Source: CALGFH01 sp036003705
GTDB lineage: Bacteria; Actinomycetota; CALGFH01
Assembly (NCBI GenBank): GCA_036003705.1
Contig: DASYSE010000129.1
Span: 1-21,866 of the forward strand
Length of the DNA stretch: 21,866 nucleotides
Direction: 5' to 3'
Shown here: positions 6,271 through 14,226 of the stretch, in pieces
Layout of the letters: the number at the start of each line of letters is the position of its first letter
How positions within the stretch are numbered: position 1 is the first letter of the stretch
Translations under genes and position numbers: made by a program
Notes under the pieces: model-generated
Databases searched by the model: none
What the model was told of the DNA's origin: nothing
Seen by the model: only the letters and a program-made list of their open reading frames with translations

Positions 6271-7817
6271 GTGCGACAAGACGGACGCTCGATGCCATTC
6301 TGGACGCGATGCTGGACGCGTTCCCGTCGCGGGGCCGCGATCTCGGGCTTCGTGCCTACGACGGGCTGGTCGACGACCTCTCCCCCGCCGGGCTGCGGCG
6401 CCGGGCCGCCGAGCGCCGGCGGCAGCTGGACGAGCTGGCGGCCCTGCCGGCCGGCGACGAGCAGGAGGCGGCCGACCGCGACCACCTCGCCCTCGTCCTC
6501 GCCGAGGAGGAGCTGCTGCTGGCCCGCCGCGAGGAGGCGCGGCGCGACCCGCTGTGGGCGACCAACGTGCTCCGGGTCACCTCCTACCTGGAGGGCCCGG
6601 CGGCGACCGCGGCCGAGCGGGCGGCCGGGCTGCGCCGCCATCTCGAGCAGGTGCCGGACGCCCTTGCCGGCCTGGCCGCCGGCCTCGAGGAGGTGCCGCT
6701 GGCCTTCAGGGAGGCGGCCGAGGACGTGCTCGCCGGCTACGCCAGCTTCTACCGGACGGCGGCCGCCGTCGCGGCCGGCGCGGACGTGGCCGAGCCGGCC
6801 GCGACCGCGGTGGAGCGGTACGCGGCCAGGGTGGCCGCCCTGGACGGGCCGCCGCTGGAGCCGTGGGGGCCGGCCGACTTCGCCGAGCTGGTGCGGGTGC
6901 GGACCGGCACCGCCCTGGACCCGGCCGGGCTGCTGGCCAGGGGCCGGGTCGAGGCCGACCGGCAGCTGGCGGCGCAGCGGGAGGCTGCCGCCCTTGCCGG
7001 CGGCACCCCCGCCGAGGTGCGGGCCAGGGCGGCCAAGCGCGCCCCGGCCGCCGGCGAGCTGCTCGGCGCGGCCGCCGCGCAGGTCGCCGAGTGCCGCCGC
7101 TTCGTGGAGGACAGCGGCTTCATGTCCCTGCCAGGCGACGAGCCGCCAGGGGTCGAGGCGGCCCCGCCGTACCTGCGCGGCGCCCTGGCCTTCCACCACG
7201 CTCCAGGGCCGTTCGACCCGGCCGGCCCGGCCACCTTCCGCTACTACCTGCCCCCGCCGCTGCCCGAGTGGGACCCGGAGCGGACCGGGCGCTGGCTGGC
7301 CCTGTTCGAACCGCACGTGCTGGCCGTCTGCACCCTGCACGAGACCTACCCGGGCCATCACGCCCACGAGCTGCACCTGCGCCGGGCCCCGAGCCGGGTC
7401 GCCACCGCCCTGTACAGCGAGGTCCTCGGCGAGGGCTGGGCCCACTACTGCGAGGAGGCGGCGTTCGACGCCGGCTTCCGGGCCGGCGACCCGGAGTCCG
7501 AGGTGGCGATGCGGACCGACGCGCTGGTCCGCGCCGCCCGCCTGCTCTGCTCGGTGGGCATGCACACCCAGGGCATGTCGCTTGACGAGGCGACCGCCGA
7601 GTTCGAGGCGACGGCCGGGCTCGACCCCGACCACGCCCGGCTGGAGGCCGTCCGCGGCAGCTGGGACCCCGGCTACTTCGGCTACACCCTCGGCAAGCTG
7701 GAGATCCTGGCCCTGCGGGAGCGGGTCGGCGGCGACCTGCGCGCCTTCCACGACCAGCTGCTGGCCAACGGCACGCCGCCGCCGGCCGTCGCCGACCGCC
7801 GCCTGGTCCCGGCCTGA
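6264..7817 (+). CDS. DUF885 family protein (predicted metallopeptidase-like)
   Basis: A 517-residue protein of the DUF885 family. Family members carry an HExxxGHH-like zinc-binding motif and are thought to be peptidases, but the substrate is generally unknown. The motif is visible as HETYPGHH at 359-366, followed by EGWAHYCEE at 390-398, which probably supplies a further metal ligand. The N-terminal half is helical and Glu/Arg/Ala-rich. There is no signal peptide, so it is probably cytoplasmic. I see no ribosome binding site before ATG 6264. A TATATG at 6245-6250 suggests a very short or leaderless transcript. ATG at 6309 is an alternative start. The gene is divergent from the riboswitch operon, and there is no evidence of a functional link. 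Confidence 0.88.
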   Translation: MTGATRRTLDAILDAMLDAFPSRGRDLGLRAYDGLVDDLSPAGLRRRAAERRRQLDELAALPAGDEQEAADRDHLALVLAEEELLLARREEARRDPLWATNVLRVTSYLEGPAATAAERAAGLRRHLEQVPDALAGLAAGLEEVPLAFREAAEDVLAGYASFYRTAAAVAAGADVAEPAATAVERYAARVAALDGPPLEPWGPADFAELVRVRTGTALDPAGLLARGRVEADRQLAAQREAAALAGGTPAEVRARAAKRAPAAGELLGAAAAQVAECRRFVEDSGFMSLPGDEPPGVEAAPPYLRGALAFHHAPGPFDPAGPATFRYYLPPPLPEWDPERTGRWLALFEPHVLAVCTLHETYPGHHAHELHLRRAPSRVATALYSEVLGEGWAHYCEEAAFDAGFRAGDPESEVAMRTDALVRAARLLCSVGMHTQGMSLDEATAEFEATAGLDPDHARLEAVRGSWDPGYFGYTLGKLEILALRERVGGDLRAFHDQLLANGTPPPAVADRRLVPA

Positions 7818-7818
7818 G

Positions 7819-7965
7819 TCAGCGGGAGAGGACGACCAGCACGATCAGCACGGCAACCCCAAGAGCGACCCAGAACATCGGGTCGATCCCGGAGCGAGAC
7901 CAGCGTCCGCGGCGGTGGCCGTGCCGCCTGCGGGTCGTGCCTCGCCTCCTGGAGTACCGGGACAT
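7819..7965 (-). CDS. Small basic single-pass membrane protein, 48 residues
   Basis: I do not recognise this as a named family. The reading frame runs from ATG at 7965 to TGA at 7819-7821. It has an excellent ribosome binding site, AGGAGG, eight bases upstream, which is the main reason to believe it. The product has a strongly basic first half (MSRYSRRRGTTRRRHGHRRG), then one hydrophobic helix, MFWVALGVAVLIVLVVL, and ends almost at once with Ser-Arg. By the positive-inside rule the N terminus would be cytoplasmic. The gene ends one base from the end of the convergent DUF885 gene, and its upstream side faces the EamA gene across 110 bases. It is small enough to be missed by automated calling. 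Confidence 0.72.
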   Translation of the reverse strand: MSRYSRRRGTTRRRHGHRRGRWSRSGIDPMFWVALGVAVLIVLVVLSR

Positions 7966-8062
7966 TGGCCTGCCTCCTGCGTCGCAGCGGGGTTCATGCC
8001 CGTCTGTTCCCGCTGGAGCACGCGTCCAAGCAACCCGATCCCGGCGGCGTTGCCAGCCCGCC

Positions 8063-8068
8063 TACCCT
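8063..8068 (+). promoter_or_regulatory. Candidate -10 box of a leaderless EamA transcript
   Basis: TACCCT lies seven bases before ATG 8076, so transcription would begin at or next to the start codon. This fits the absence of a ribosome binding site upstream. No clear -35 box is visible. Confidence 0.45.
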
Positions 8069-8075
8069 TGAGGCC

Positions 8076-9101
8076 ATGCCTGCCGAGACCCGCCCGGACC
8101 GGGCGGCGACCATGGCCGCCCTGCTCCGGGTGGTGCTGGCCGGCGCCTGCTGGGCGCTGGCCGCGGTGCTGGCCAAGCACGTCTTCGAGCGGGGCGTGCC
8201 CCCGGTCAGGCTGGCCGAGGCCAGGGTCGCGGTGGCCTTGGTCGCGCTGGCCCCGGTGCTGGCCTGGCGGCGGCCCGACCTGCTGCGCCCCCCGCGGGGC
8301 ACCTGGCCGATCCTGATCGGCTTCGGGGCCTGCGTCGCCGCGATCAACCTCTGCTACTACCTGGCGATCGACCAGCTGCCGGTCGGGGTTGCGGTGGCCC
8401 TGCAGTACACCGGACCGGCGCTGCTGCTGGCCGCGACCACGCTGCTGATGCGGGGGGTGTCGGCCGACCCGGGCCGGCTGGCCTGGGCGGCGGCCGGGCT
8501 CACCCTGGCCGGTGCCGTCCTGGTCAGCCGGGCCCTCGAGGGGCTGGGAAGGTTGGAGGTGCCGGGGGTGGCGGCCGGGCTGGCCTCGGCGGTGCTGTTC
8601 GCCGCCTACCTGCTGACGGCCGAGCTGGCCGGGCGCCGAGGGGTTGCGCCGGCGACGACGCTGCTGTGGGGGTTCCTGGTCGCGGTGGCCATCTGGGCGG
8701 TGGCCGCGCCATGGTGGTCGTGGCCGGTCGCCTCCCTGCACGACCCTGGCGTGGCCGCGGCCGTGCTCGGGGTCGGGCTGCTCGGCACCCTGCTGCCGTT
8801 CGCCCTTGCCGTCGGGGCCGTGCGGGTGATCAGTGCCGCCACCGCCGGGATCGCGGCCACCGCCGAGCCGGTGTTCGCGGCCGCCTTCGCCTGGCTGCTG
8901 CTGGGCCAGCACCTCGGCCCGGGGCAGCTGGCCGGCGGCACCCTGGTCGTGACCGGGGTCGTCCTGGCCCAGCTGGCCGCCGCCGGGGCCCGGCCCGGCG
9001 GACCGGGGACGCCGCCTGACCTCAGCCGAGGCTCGGGAGCACGTCACGGGCGACCAGGGTCAGGGCCAGCCCGAGGAATGCCACCGCCGAGACGGCCGTG
9101 A
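8076..9101 (+). CDS. EamA/DMT-family transporter
   Basis: Inner-membrane drug/metabolite transporter superfamily protein with two EamA repeats and about ten hydrophobic helices in 341 residues. The first repeat opens at VVLAGACWALAAVLAKHVFE and the second at about PGVAAGLASAVLFAAYLLTAEL. The ending segment, ISAATAGIAATAEPVFAAAFAWLLLGQ, is characteristic. Substrates of this family vary (amino acids, metabolites, toxins) and cannot be told from sequence. ATG 8076 was chosen because it sits right after a -10-like TACCCT; ATG 8112 is possible. The last about 27 codons are hydrophilic, Gly/Pro/Arg-rich and overlap the end of the convergent LysE gene by 80 bases. The tail therefore probably adds little to function. 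Confidence 0.88.
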   Translation: MPAETRPDRAATMAALLRVVLAGACWALAAVLAKHVFERGVPPVRLAEARVAVALVALAPVLAWRRPDLLRPPRGTWPILIGFGACVAAINLCYYLAIDQLPVGVAVALQYTGPALLLAATTLLMRGVSADPGRLAWAAAGLTLAGAVLVSRALEGLGRLEVPGVAAGLASAVLFAAYLLTAELAGRRGVAPATTLLWGFLVAVAIWAVAAPWWSWPVASLHDPGVAAAVLGVGLLGTLLPFALAVGAVRVISAATAGIAATAEPVFAAAFAWLLLGQHLGPGQLAGGTLVVTGVVLAQLAAAGARPGGPGTPPDLSRGSGARHGRPGSGPARGMPPPRRP

Positions 9102-9660
9102 AGCAGGCCTGCCCGCGCGGCCCGACCAGCCGCCGGGAGCGGGCGACGGCCAGCGCGATCACCACCTCCAGGCCCGACGCGACCAGGAACCAGCTGGCGG
9201 TGAACAGCGCCAGCCCCGCCGGGCCGCCGGCGTCCTGGGCCGCCAGCATCGCCGGCGTCCCCGTGGCCAGCCAGAACGTCCAGGTGAGGGGGTTGGCGAG
9301 GTTCCCGGCGACGCCCTTCCAGAACGCCCAGCGGCCGTCCACCTCCAGCTGGCGGCCCTCGCGCCACTGCGCCACGGCGTCGCGGGCCGACTGCCAGGAG
9401 AGGTAGAGCAGGAACCCGGCCCCGGCCGCCCCGACCCACGCCGAGCCGCGCTCCATCGACCCGATGATCCAGGCGAAGGCGAGCGCCGGGGCCAGCAGCA
9501 CCAGGTCGGCGGTGGCCGAGCCGAGGATGACCCGGAAGCTGGCCCCGAAGCCGCTGCTGGCCGCCTGCTGGACGATGACGACGAAGATGGGCCCGACCGC
9601 GAGCGCGGCCCCGACACCCAGCAGCGTCCCCAGCCACAGCACCTCGATCACGCCGGGCAT
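9022..9660 (-). CDS. LysE-family amino-acid exporter (RhtB/LysE type)
   Basis: Membrane translocator of the LysE/RhtB superfamily, whose members export amino acids or related compounds. The 212 residues have the family length and about six hydrophobic helices. The N terminus, LWLGTLLGVGAALAVGPIFVVIVQQA, carries the conserved GP turn. NLANPLTWTFWLATG is the second family hallmark, followed by Trp/Phe/Leu-rich helices. The exact substrate is unknown. ATG 9660 gives the expected N terminus. The open frame reaches 9807 but would run into the divergent aceE. No good ribosome binding site is visible. The 3' end overlaps the EamA gene. Confidence 0.88.
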   Translation of the reverse strand: MPGVIEVLWLGTLLGVGAALAVGPIFVVIVQQAASSGFGASFRVILGSATADLVLLAPALAFAWIIGSMERGSAWVGAAGAGFLLYLSWQSARDAVAQWREGRQLEVDGRWAFWKGVAGNLANPLTWTFWLATGTPAMLAAQDAGGPAGLALFTASWFLVASGLEVVIALAVARSRRLVGPRGQACFTAVSAVAFLGLALTLVARDVLPSLG

Positions 9661-9699
9661 GGTAGGGGTTTGCCCGTCGCCGGGTTGGCTGCCGGCGAC

Positions 9700-9739
9700 T
9701 AAGGTTAGGGGTGGATGACGAACCCCCCGACCCAGGGAG
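9700..9739 (+). promoter_or_regulatory. Candidate -10 box and ribosome binding site of aceE
   Basis: TAAGGT at 9700-9705 could serve as a -10 box, though no matching -35 was found. AGGGAG at 9734-9739 lies six bases before the GTG start at 9746 and fixes the start choice. The 85-base gap is shared with the divergent LysE gene. Confidence 0.4.
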
Positions 9740-9745
9740 CCGACG

Positions 9746-12451
9746 GTGAGCGACGAGCGCGAGCAGGTCACCGCGGGTGGGGTGCTGGACCAGCTCCCCG
9801 ACCCCAACCCCGATGAGACCAGAGACTGGCTTGACTCGCTGAGCGACGTCGTCGAGCGCGAAGGCCCCGGACGGGCGCGTTTCCTGCTCCGGGAGGTGCT
9901 CTCCCACGCCGGCGCGCTCGACGTCGGCCTGCCCGCGCTGCCGTCGACCGACTACATCAACACCATCCCGGCTGGCGCCGAGCCCGACTACCCCGGCGAC
10001 GAGGAGCTGGAGCAGCGCCTGCTGTCGATCGTGCGCTGGAACGCGGCCGCCATCGTGTCGCGGGCCAACCGGCCCGAGCTGGGCGTCGGCGGGCACATGG
10101 CCTCCTTCGCCTCGGCGGCCGAGCTGTTCGAGGTCGGCTTCAACCACTTCTTCCGCGGGCGGGACGACGGCCCCGGCGACCAGATCTTCTTCCAGGGCCA
10201 CTCCGCTCCCGGCGTCTACGCCCGCGCCTACCTGGAGGGCCGCCTCACCGAGGCCAACCTGGACGCGTTCCGCCAGGAGGGCAAGCCGGAGGGGCTGTCC
10301 TCCTACCCGCATCCCCGGCTGATGCCGGACTTCTGGGAGTTCCCCACCGTCTCCATGGGCCTGGGCCCGCTCCACGCCATCTACCAGGCCCGCTTCAACA
10401 GGTACCTCCAGAACCGGGAGCTCGCCGACACCTCCGGCTCGCGGGTGTGGGCCTACATCGGCGACGGCGAGATGGACGAGCCGGAGTCGCAGGGCGCGCT
10501 CACCGTGGCCGGCCGGGAGCGGCTGGACAACCTGACGTTCGTGCTCAACTGCAACCTGCAGCGCCTGGACGGCCCGGTCCGCGGCAACGGCAAGATCATC
10601 CAGGAGATGGAGTCGCTGTTCCGCGGGGCCGGCTGGAACGTCATCAAGGTGGTCTGGGGCCGGCTCTGGGACGACCTGCTGGCGCGGGACACCACCGGCG
10701 AGCTGGTGGCCAAGCTGAACTCGACCCCCGACGGCCAGCTCCAGACCCTGGCCGCCGAGGACGCCGCCTACATCCGCGAGAAGCTGTTCGGCACCAAGGG
10801 CCTCAACCGGCTGATCGACGGCATGTCCGACGCCGAGGTGGTCGCGCTCGCGGTCGACCGGGGCGGCCACGACCTGCGCAAGGTCCACGCCGCCTACCGG
10901 ACCGCGGTCGACCACCGGGGCCAGCCCACCGTAATCATCGCCCAGACCATCAAGGGTCGGGGGCTCGGCCGCGAGTTCGAGTCCCGCAACGCCACCCACC
11001 AGATGAAGAAGTTCGTGCGCGGCACCCTCAACACCTTCCGGGACCGGCTCGGCATCGACGTGCCCGACGAGGCCCTGGAGAAGGGCTATCCGCCCTACTA
11101 CAAGCCGCCGGAGGACTCCGACCTCAACCGGTACCTGCAGGAGCGCCGGCGCGGCCTCGGCGGGTCGGTGCCCAGGCGGGTCGACCGCTCCGGCCCGCTC
11201 AGCCTGCCCGCCAAGGAGCTGTACGCCCAGCTCAAGAAGGGCTCCGGCAAGCAGGAGGTCGCCACCACCATGGCCCTGGTCCGGCTGATCAGGGACCTGC
11301 TGCGCAACAAGGACGTCGGCCGGCGGATCGTGCCGATCATCCCCGACGAGGCCAGGACCTTCGGCATGGACTCGTTCTTCCCCACCCTCAAGATCTACTC
11401 CTCGAGGGGCATGACCTATGACGCGGTCGACCGCGAGCTGGTGCTCTCCTACAAGGAGGACGTCAAAGGTCAGATCCTGCACGAGGGCATCACCGAGGCC
11501 GGGGCGATGGGGTCGTTCTCGGCCGCCGGCTCCAGCTACGCGACCTTCGGCGAGCCGATGATCCCGCTGTACGTCTTCTACTCGATGTTCGGGTTCCAGC
11601 GGACCGGCGACTCCATGTGGAGCGCCGGCGACCAGCGCTGCCGCGGCTTCCTGATCGGGGCGACGGCCGGGCGGACCACCCTGAACGGGGAGGGCCTGCA
11701 GCACCAGGACGGCCACTCGGCGCTGATCGCCACCACCAACCCGGCCTGCGTCACCTACGACCCGAGCTTCGCGTTCGAGATCCCGGTGATCTTCGAGGAG
11801 GCGCTGCGCCGCATGTACGGCGAGCAGCCCGAGGACCTCTTCTACTACCTCACCGTCTACAACGAGCCGTTCGTGCAGCCGCCGATGCCGGAAGGGCTGG
11901 ACGACCAGGCGATCCTCCGCGGCCTGTACCGCTACCAGGCCGCCGAGGGCGACCAGGCCCACCGGGCCCAGATCGTGACCAGCGGCAGTGCCATGCCCCA
12001 GGCCCTGCGGTCCGCCCGGCTGCTGGCCGACGACTGGGACGTCGCCGCCGACGTGTGGAGCGCGCCCGGCTGGCAGCGGCTGCGCCAGGACGCGCTGGAC
12101 TGCGACGAGTGGAACCGCATGCATCCGACCTCCGAGCAGCGGGTGCCGCTGGTCCACAGGATCTTCGCCGAGGTCGAAGGGCCGATCATCGCCGTCAGCG
12201 ACTGGATGAAGCTGGTTCCCGACCAGATCTCCCGCTGGGTGCCGCGGCCCTACGCGATCCTCGGCACCGACGGCTTCGGCCGCTCCGACACCCGACCGGC
12301 CCTGCGCCGCCATTTCAAGATCGACGCCGAGAACATCGCCGTCGCCGTCCTCCAGGAGCTCGCCCTGGCCGGCGACATCGACCGCGAGCGGGTCGCCGAG
12401 GCGATCAAGCGCTACGACCTCGACCCGGAGGCCACCACCGAGGTGCCGTAG
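9746..12451 (+). CDS. aceE: Pyruvate dehydrogenase E1 component, homodimeric type
   Basis: Thiamine-diphosphate enzyme that decarboxylates pyruvate and passes the acetyl group to the lipoyl domains of E2. The 901 residues match the usual AceE length. Visible landmarks are VGGHMASFASAAELFEVGFN near 114-133, the thiamine-binding GDGEMDEPES at about 239, with its partner NCNLQRLDGPVRGN at about 265-280, and HQDGHS at about 653. The C-terminal transketolase-like part ends with DGFGRSDTRPALRRHF. GTG 9746 is supported by AGGGAG six bases upstream. E2, E3 and lipoate genes lie 3-10 kb downstream in the same direction, separated by the minus-strand gcvT/idi operon. It converges with idi with 17 bases between. 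Confidence 0.97.
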   Translation: MSDEREQVTAGGVLDQLPDPNPDETRDWLDSLSDVVEREGPGRARFLLREVLSHAGALDVGLPALPSTDYINTIPAGAEPDYPGDEELEQRLLSIVRWNAAAIVSRANRPELGVGGHMASFASAAELFEVGFNHFFRGRDDGPGDQIFFQGHSAPGVYARAYLEGRLTEANLDAFRQEGKPEGLSSYPHPRLMPDFWEFPTVSMGLGPLHAIYQARFNRYLQNRELADTSGSRVWAYIGDGEMDEPESQGALTVAGRERLDNLTFVLNCNLQRLDGPVRGNGKIIQEMESLFRGAGWNVIKVVWGRLWDDLLARDTTGELVAKLNSTPDGQLQTLAAEDAAYIREKLFGTKGLNRLIDGMSDAEVVALAVDRGGHDLRKVHAAYRTAVDHRGQPTVIIAQTIKGRGLGREFESRNATHQMKKFVRGTLNTFRDRLGIDVPDEALEKGYPPYYKPPEDSDLNRYLQERRRGLGGSVPRRVDRSGPLSLPAKELYAQLKKGSGKQEVATTMALVRLIRDLLRNKDVGRRIVPIIPDEARTFGMDSFFPTLKIYSSRGMTYDAVDRELVLSYKEDVKGQILHEGITEAGAMGSFSAAGSSYATFGEPMIPLYVFYSMFGFQRTGDSMWSAGDQRCRGFLIGATAGRTTLNGEGLQHQDGHSALIATTNPACVTYDPSFAFEIPVIFEEALRRMYGEQPEDLFYYLTVYNEPFVQPPMPEGLDDQAILRGLYRYQAAEGDQAHRAQIVTSGSAMPQALRSARLLADDWDVAADVWSAPGWQRLRQDALDCDEWNRMHPTSEQRVPLVHRIFAEVEGPIIAVSDWMKLVPDQISRWVPRPYAILGTDGFGRSDTRPALRRHFKIDAENIAVAVLQELALAGDIDRERVAEAIKRYDLDPEATTEVP

Positions 12452-12468
12452 CCGGGGGACCGAACCTG

Positions 12469-13119
12469 CTACCGGCCGGGCCTCAGCCGGGTGACCTGCT
12501 CGACCGACCACGGGCTGAGCGCCCACGGCGCCGCCGTGGCGACCGTGCCGAACGTCTCCCAGGACACCCAGCGCCACTCGGCCACCTCGTCGGGGTCGGC
12601 GGCGACTTCCGGCTCCCGGTCGCCGGCCAGGTGGGCGAAGAGCACCGGGCAGACCTCGTGCTCCACGGTCCCGTCGGGAGCGACCGCCCGGTAGGCGAAG
12701 TCGGGCAGGACCAGCTCCAGGCGGGCCGGTTGCAGGCCGAGCTCCTGGCCGAGCCGGCGCCGGGCGGCGGTGGCCACCCCCTCCCCGGGGGCCGGGTGAC
12801 CGCAGCAGGAGTTGGTCCACACCCCCGGCCAGGTCCGCTTGCCGAGCGCCCGCCTGGTGGCGAGGAACCGGCCGCCGGCGTCGAACACGTAGACCGAGAA
12901 GGCCAGGTGCAGCGGGGTGTCGGCGTGGTGCGCCTGGGCCTTGGGCATGGTCCCGACCGGCCGCCCCGCCGTGTCCAGCAGGACGACCAGCTGGTCGTCG
13001 GGAGCGTCGGAGGTGACCGGGGGGATCGGCGGTCCCGAGTCCTCGATCCATGTGGGGGAGGCTCCGGCTCCCCACCGCCACGCCACGGCGCCTGCGCCCT
13101 GGCCGGCTGGATCGGACAC
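12469..13119 (-). CDS. idi: Isopentenyl-diphosphate delta-isomerase, type I
   Basis: Nudix-fold isomerase that interconverts isopentenyl and dimethylallyl diphosphate for isoprenoid synthesis. The 216 residues contain the catalytic-Cys region WTNSCCGHP (101-109; Cys106 aligns with the E. coli active-site Cys), TPLHLAFSVYVFD with metal-ligand His residues, and EHEVCPVLFA (153-162), whose Glu pair matches the acid/metal residues of the family. The first about 40 residues are extra and Gly/Pro/Ala-rich. The start used here is GTG at 13119, three bases after the gcvT stop, without a good ribosome binding site. A GTG about 12 codons further in, or coupled translation from gcvT, are alternatives. 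It is last in the CBS-hypothetical-gcvT-idi operon, and I see no functional reason for this pairing. Confidence 0.92.
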   Translation of the reverse strand: MSDPAGQGAGAVAWRWGAGASPTWIEDSGPPIPPVTSDAPDDQLVVLLDTAGRPVGTMPKAQAHHADTPLHLAFSVYVFDAGGRFLATRRALGKRTWPGVWTNSCCGHPAPGEGVATAARRRLGQELGLQPARLELVLPDFAYRAVAPDGTVEHEVCPVLFAHLAGDREPEVAADPDEVAEWRWVSWETFGTVATAAPWALSPWSVEQVTRLRPGR

Positions 13120-13122
13120 GGC

Positions 13123-14226
13123 CTATCTGGGGGACGACGGCACGAACGGGGGCCGGGTCACCGTGACGTTGCCGCGCTTGCCGCGGACGTCGACCTGCAG
13201 CTCGGTGTCCTTGGCGGCGACCTCGGGCAGGACGTAGGCCAGGGCGATGCCGTGCCGCAGGGTCGGCGAGAACGTGCCGCTGGTCACCTCCCCGACCGGT
13301 CGGTCGCCGTCGAGCACCGGCATGCCGTGGCGCGGGATCAGCCGGTCGCCGGAGACCAGGCCGACCAGCAGCCGCTTGGGGCCGGCCTCCTTGCGGGCCC
13401 GCAGCGCCTCGCGGCCGCGGAAGTCGCCCTTGTCCATGGCGACGGCCCAGCCGAGGCGGGCCTCGAACGGGTCGGTGTCGGTGGAGATGTCGTTGCCGTG
13501 CAGGGCGTAGCCCATCTCCAGCCGGAGGGTGTCGCGCCCGCCCAGCCCGACCGGGACGGCCCCGAAGACCGCCCCCCGCTCGAACAGCTCCTCCCACAGG
13601 GCGGGGGCGGCCTCGCCGTCGACCAGCAGCTCGAAGCCGCGCTCGCCGGTGTAGCCGGTGCGGCACAGCCGGGCCGGCGCGTCCCGGTAGGTGGTGGCCG
13701 CCAGCTGCATGTAGTCCAGGTCGGCGGCCTCGGGGAACAGGGCCCCGACCAGCTCGGGGGCGCGGGGGCCCTGGACGGCGAGCACGGCGATGTCCGGGCG
13801 CGGGGTGACCTGGGTGCGGCCGGGGTCGGAGGCGCGGACGGCGTCGGCGACCTTGGGCCAGTTGGCGGCGTTGGGGACCAGCAGGTAGCCGTCGGCCTCC
13901 CGGTAGACGATCAGGTCGTCGACGATCGTCCCCTGGTCGGTGAGGCAGAGGGTGTACTGGGCGGCGCCCGGCCTGGCCAGCCGGTCCAGGTCGTTGGAGA
14001 GCGCGTGCTGGAGGGCGGCGTGGGCGCCGTCGCCCCGCACCTCGACCTTGCCGAGGTGGGACAGGTCGAACACGCCGACCGCCTCGCGCACCGCCCGGTG
14101 CTCCGACAGGGTGCCCTTGTACTCGATCGGCATGTCCCAGCCGGCGAAGGCGCCCATCTTCGCCTTGAGGCGCCGGTGGACGCCGTCCAGCGGGGAGCGG
14201 TGCAGCTCGGCGGTGCCGGCGCTCAC
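13123..14226 (-). CDS. gcvT: Glycine cleavage system T-protein (aminomethyltransferase)
   Basis: Transfers the methylene group from the aminomethyl-lipoyl arm of H-protein to tetrahydrofolate and releases ammonia. The 367 residues have the normal length. Motifs include DLSHLGKVEVRG (about 54-65), the catalytic Asp region IVDDLIVYRE (101-110), GYTGERGFELL, GGRDTLRLEMGYALHGNDI, and VTSGTFSPTLRHGIALAYV near the C terminus. The start is GTG at 14226, in a GTGA overlap with the upstream 142-residue gene. The open frame runs further upstream to 14457, but that is a shadow of the neighbour. gcvP and gcvH are not in the window. A folate-dependent stand-alone relative such as YgfZ is unlikely given the full T-protein motifs. 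Confidence 0.93.
   Translation of the reverse strand: MSAGTAELHRSPLDGVHRRLKAKMGAFAGWDMPIEYKGTLSEHRAVREAVGVFDLSHLGKVEVRGDGAHAALQHALSNDLDRLARPGAAQYTLCLTDQGTIVDDLIVYREADGYLLVPNAANWPKVADAVRASDPGRTQVTPRPDIAVLAVQGPRAPELVGALFPEAADLDYMQLAATTYRDAPARLCRTGYTGERGFELLVDGEAAPALWEELFERGAVFGAVPVGLGGRDTLRLEMGYALHGNDISTDTDPFEARLGWAVAMDKGDFRGREALRARKEAGPKRLLVGLVSGDRLIPRHGMPVLDGDRPVGEVTSGTFSPTLRHGIALAYVLPEVAAKDTELQVDVRGKRGNVTVTRPPFVPSSPR

Noticed and set aside
7845..9047. A 400-codon minus-strand frame opposite EamA
   Set aside because: Gln/Gly/Arg-rich shadow of the transporter gene. The real minus-strand gene nearby is the 48-codon frame with its own ribosome binding site.
12469..12490. GC-rich inverted repeat CCGGC/GCCGG between aceE and idi as a terminator
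   Set aside because: Only a 5-bp stem inside the idi 3' end with no T run; such stems are expected by chance at this GC content.
9044..13666. A 1540-codon minus-strand open frame across LysE, aceE, idi and gcvT
   Set aside because: It crosses four genes with clear families on other frames, has shadow-type composition and no recognisable domain. In sequence this GC-rich, stops are rare in the wrong frames.
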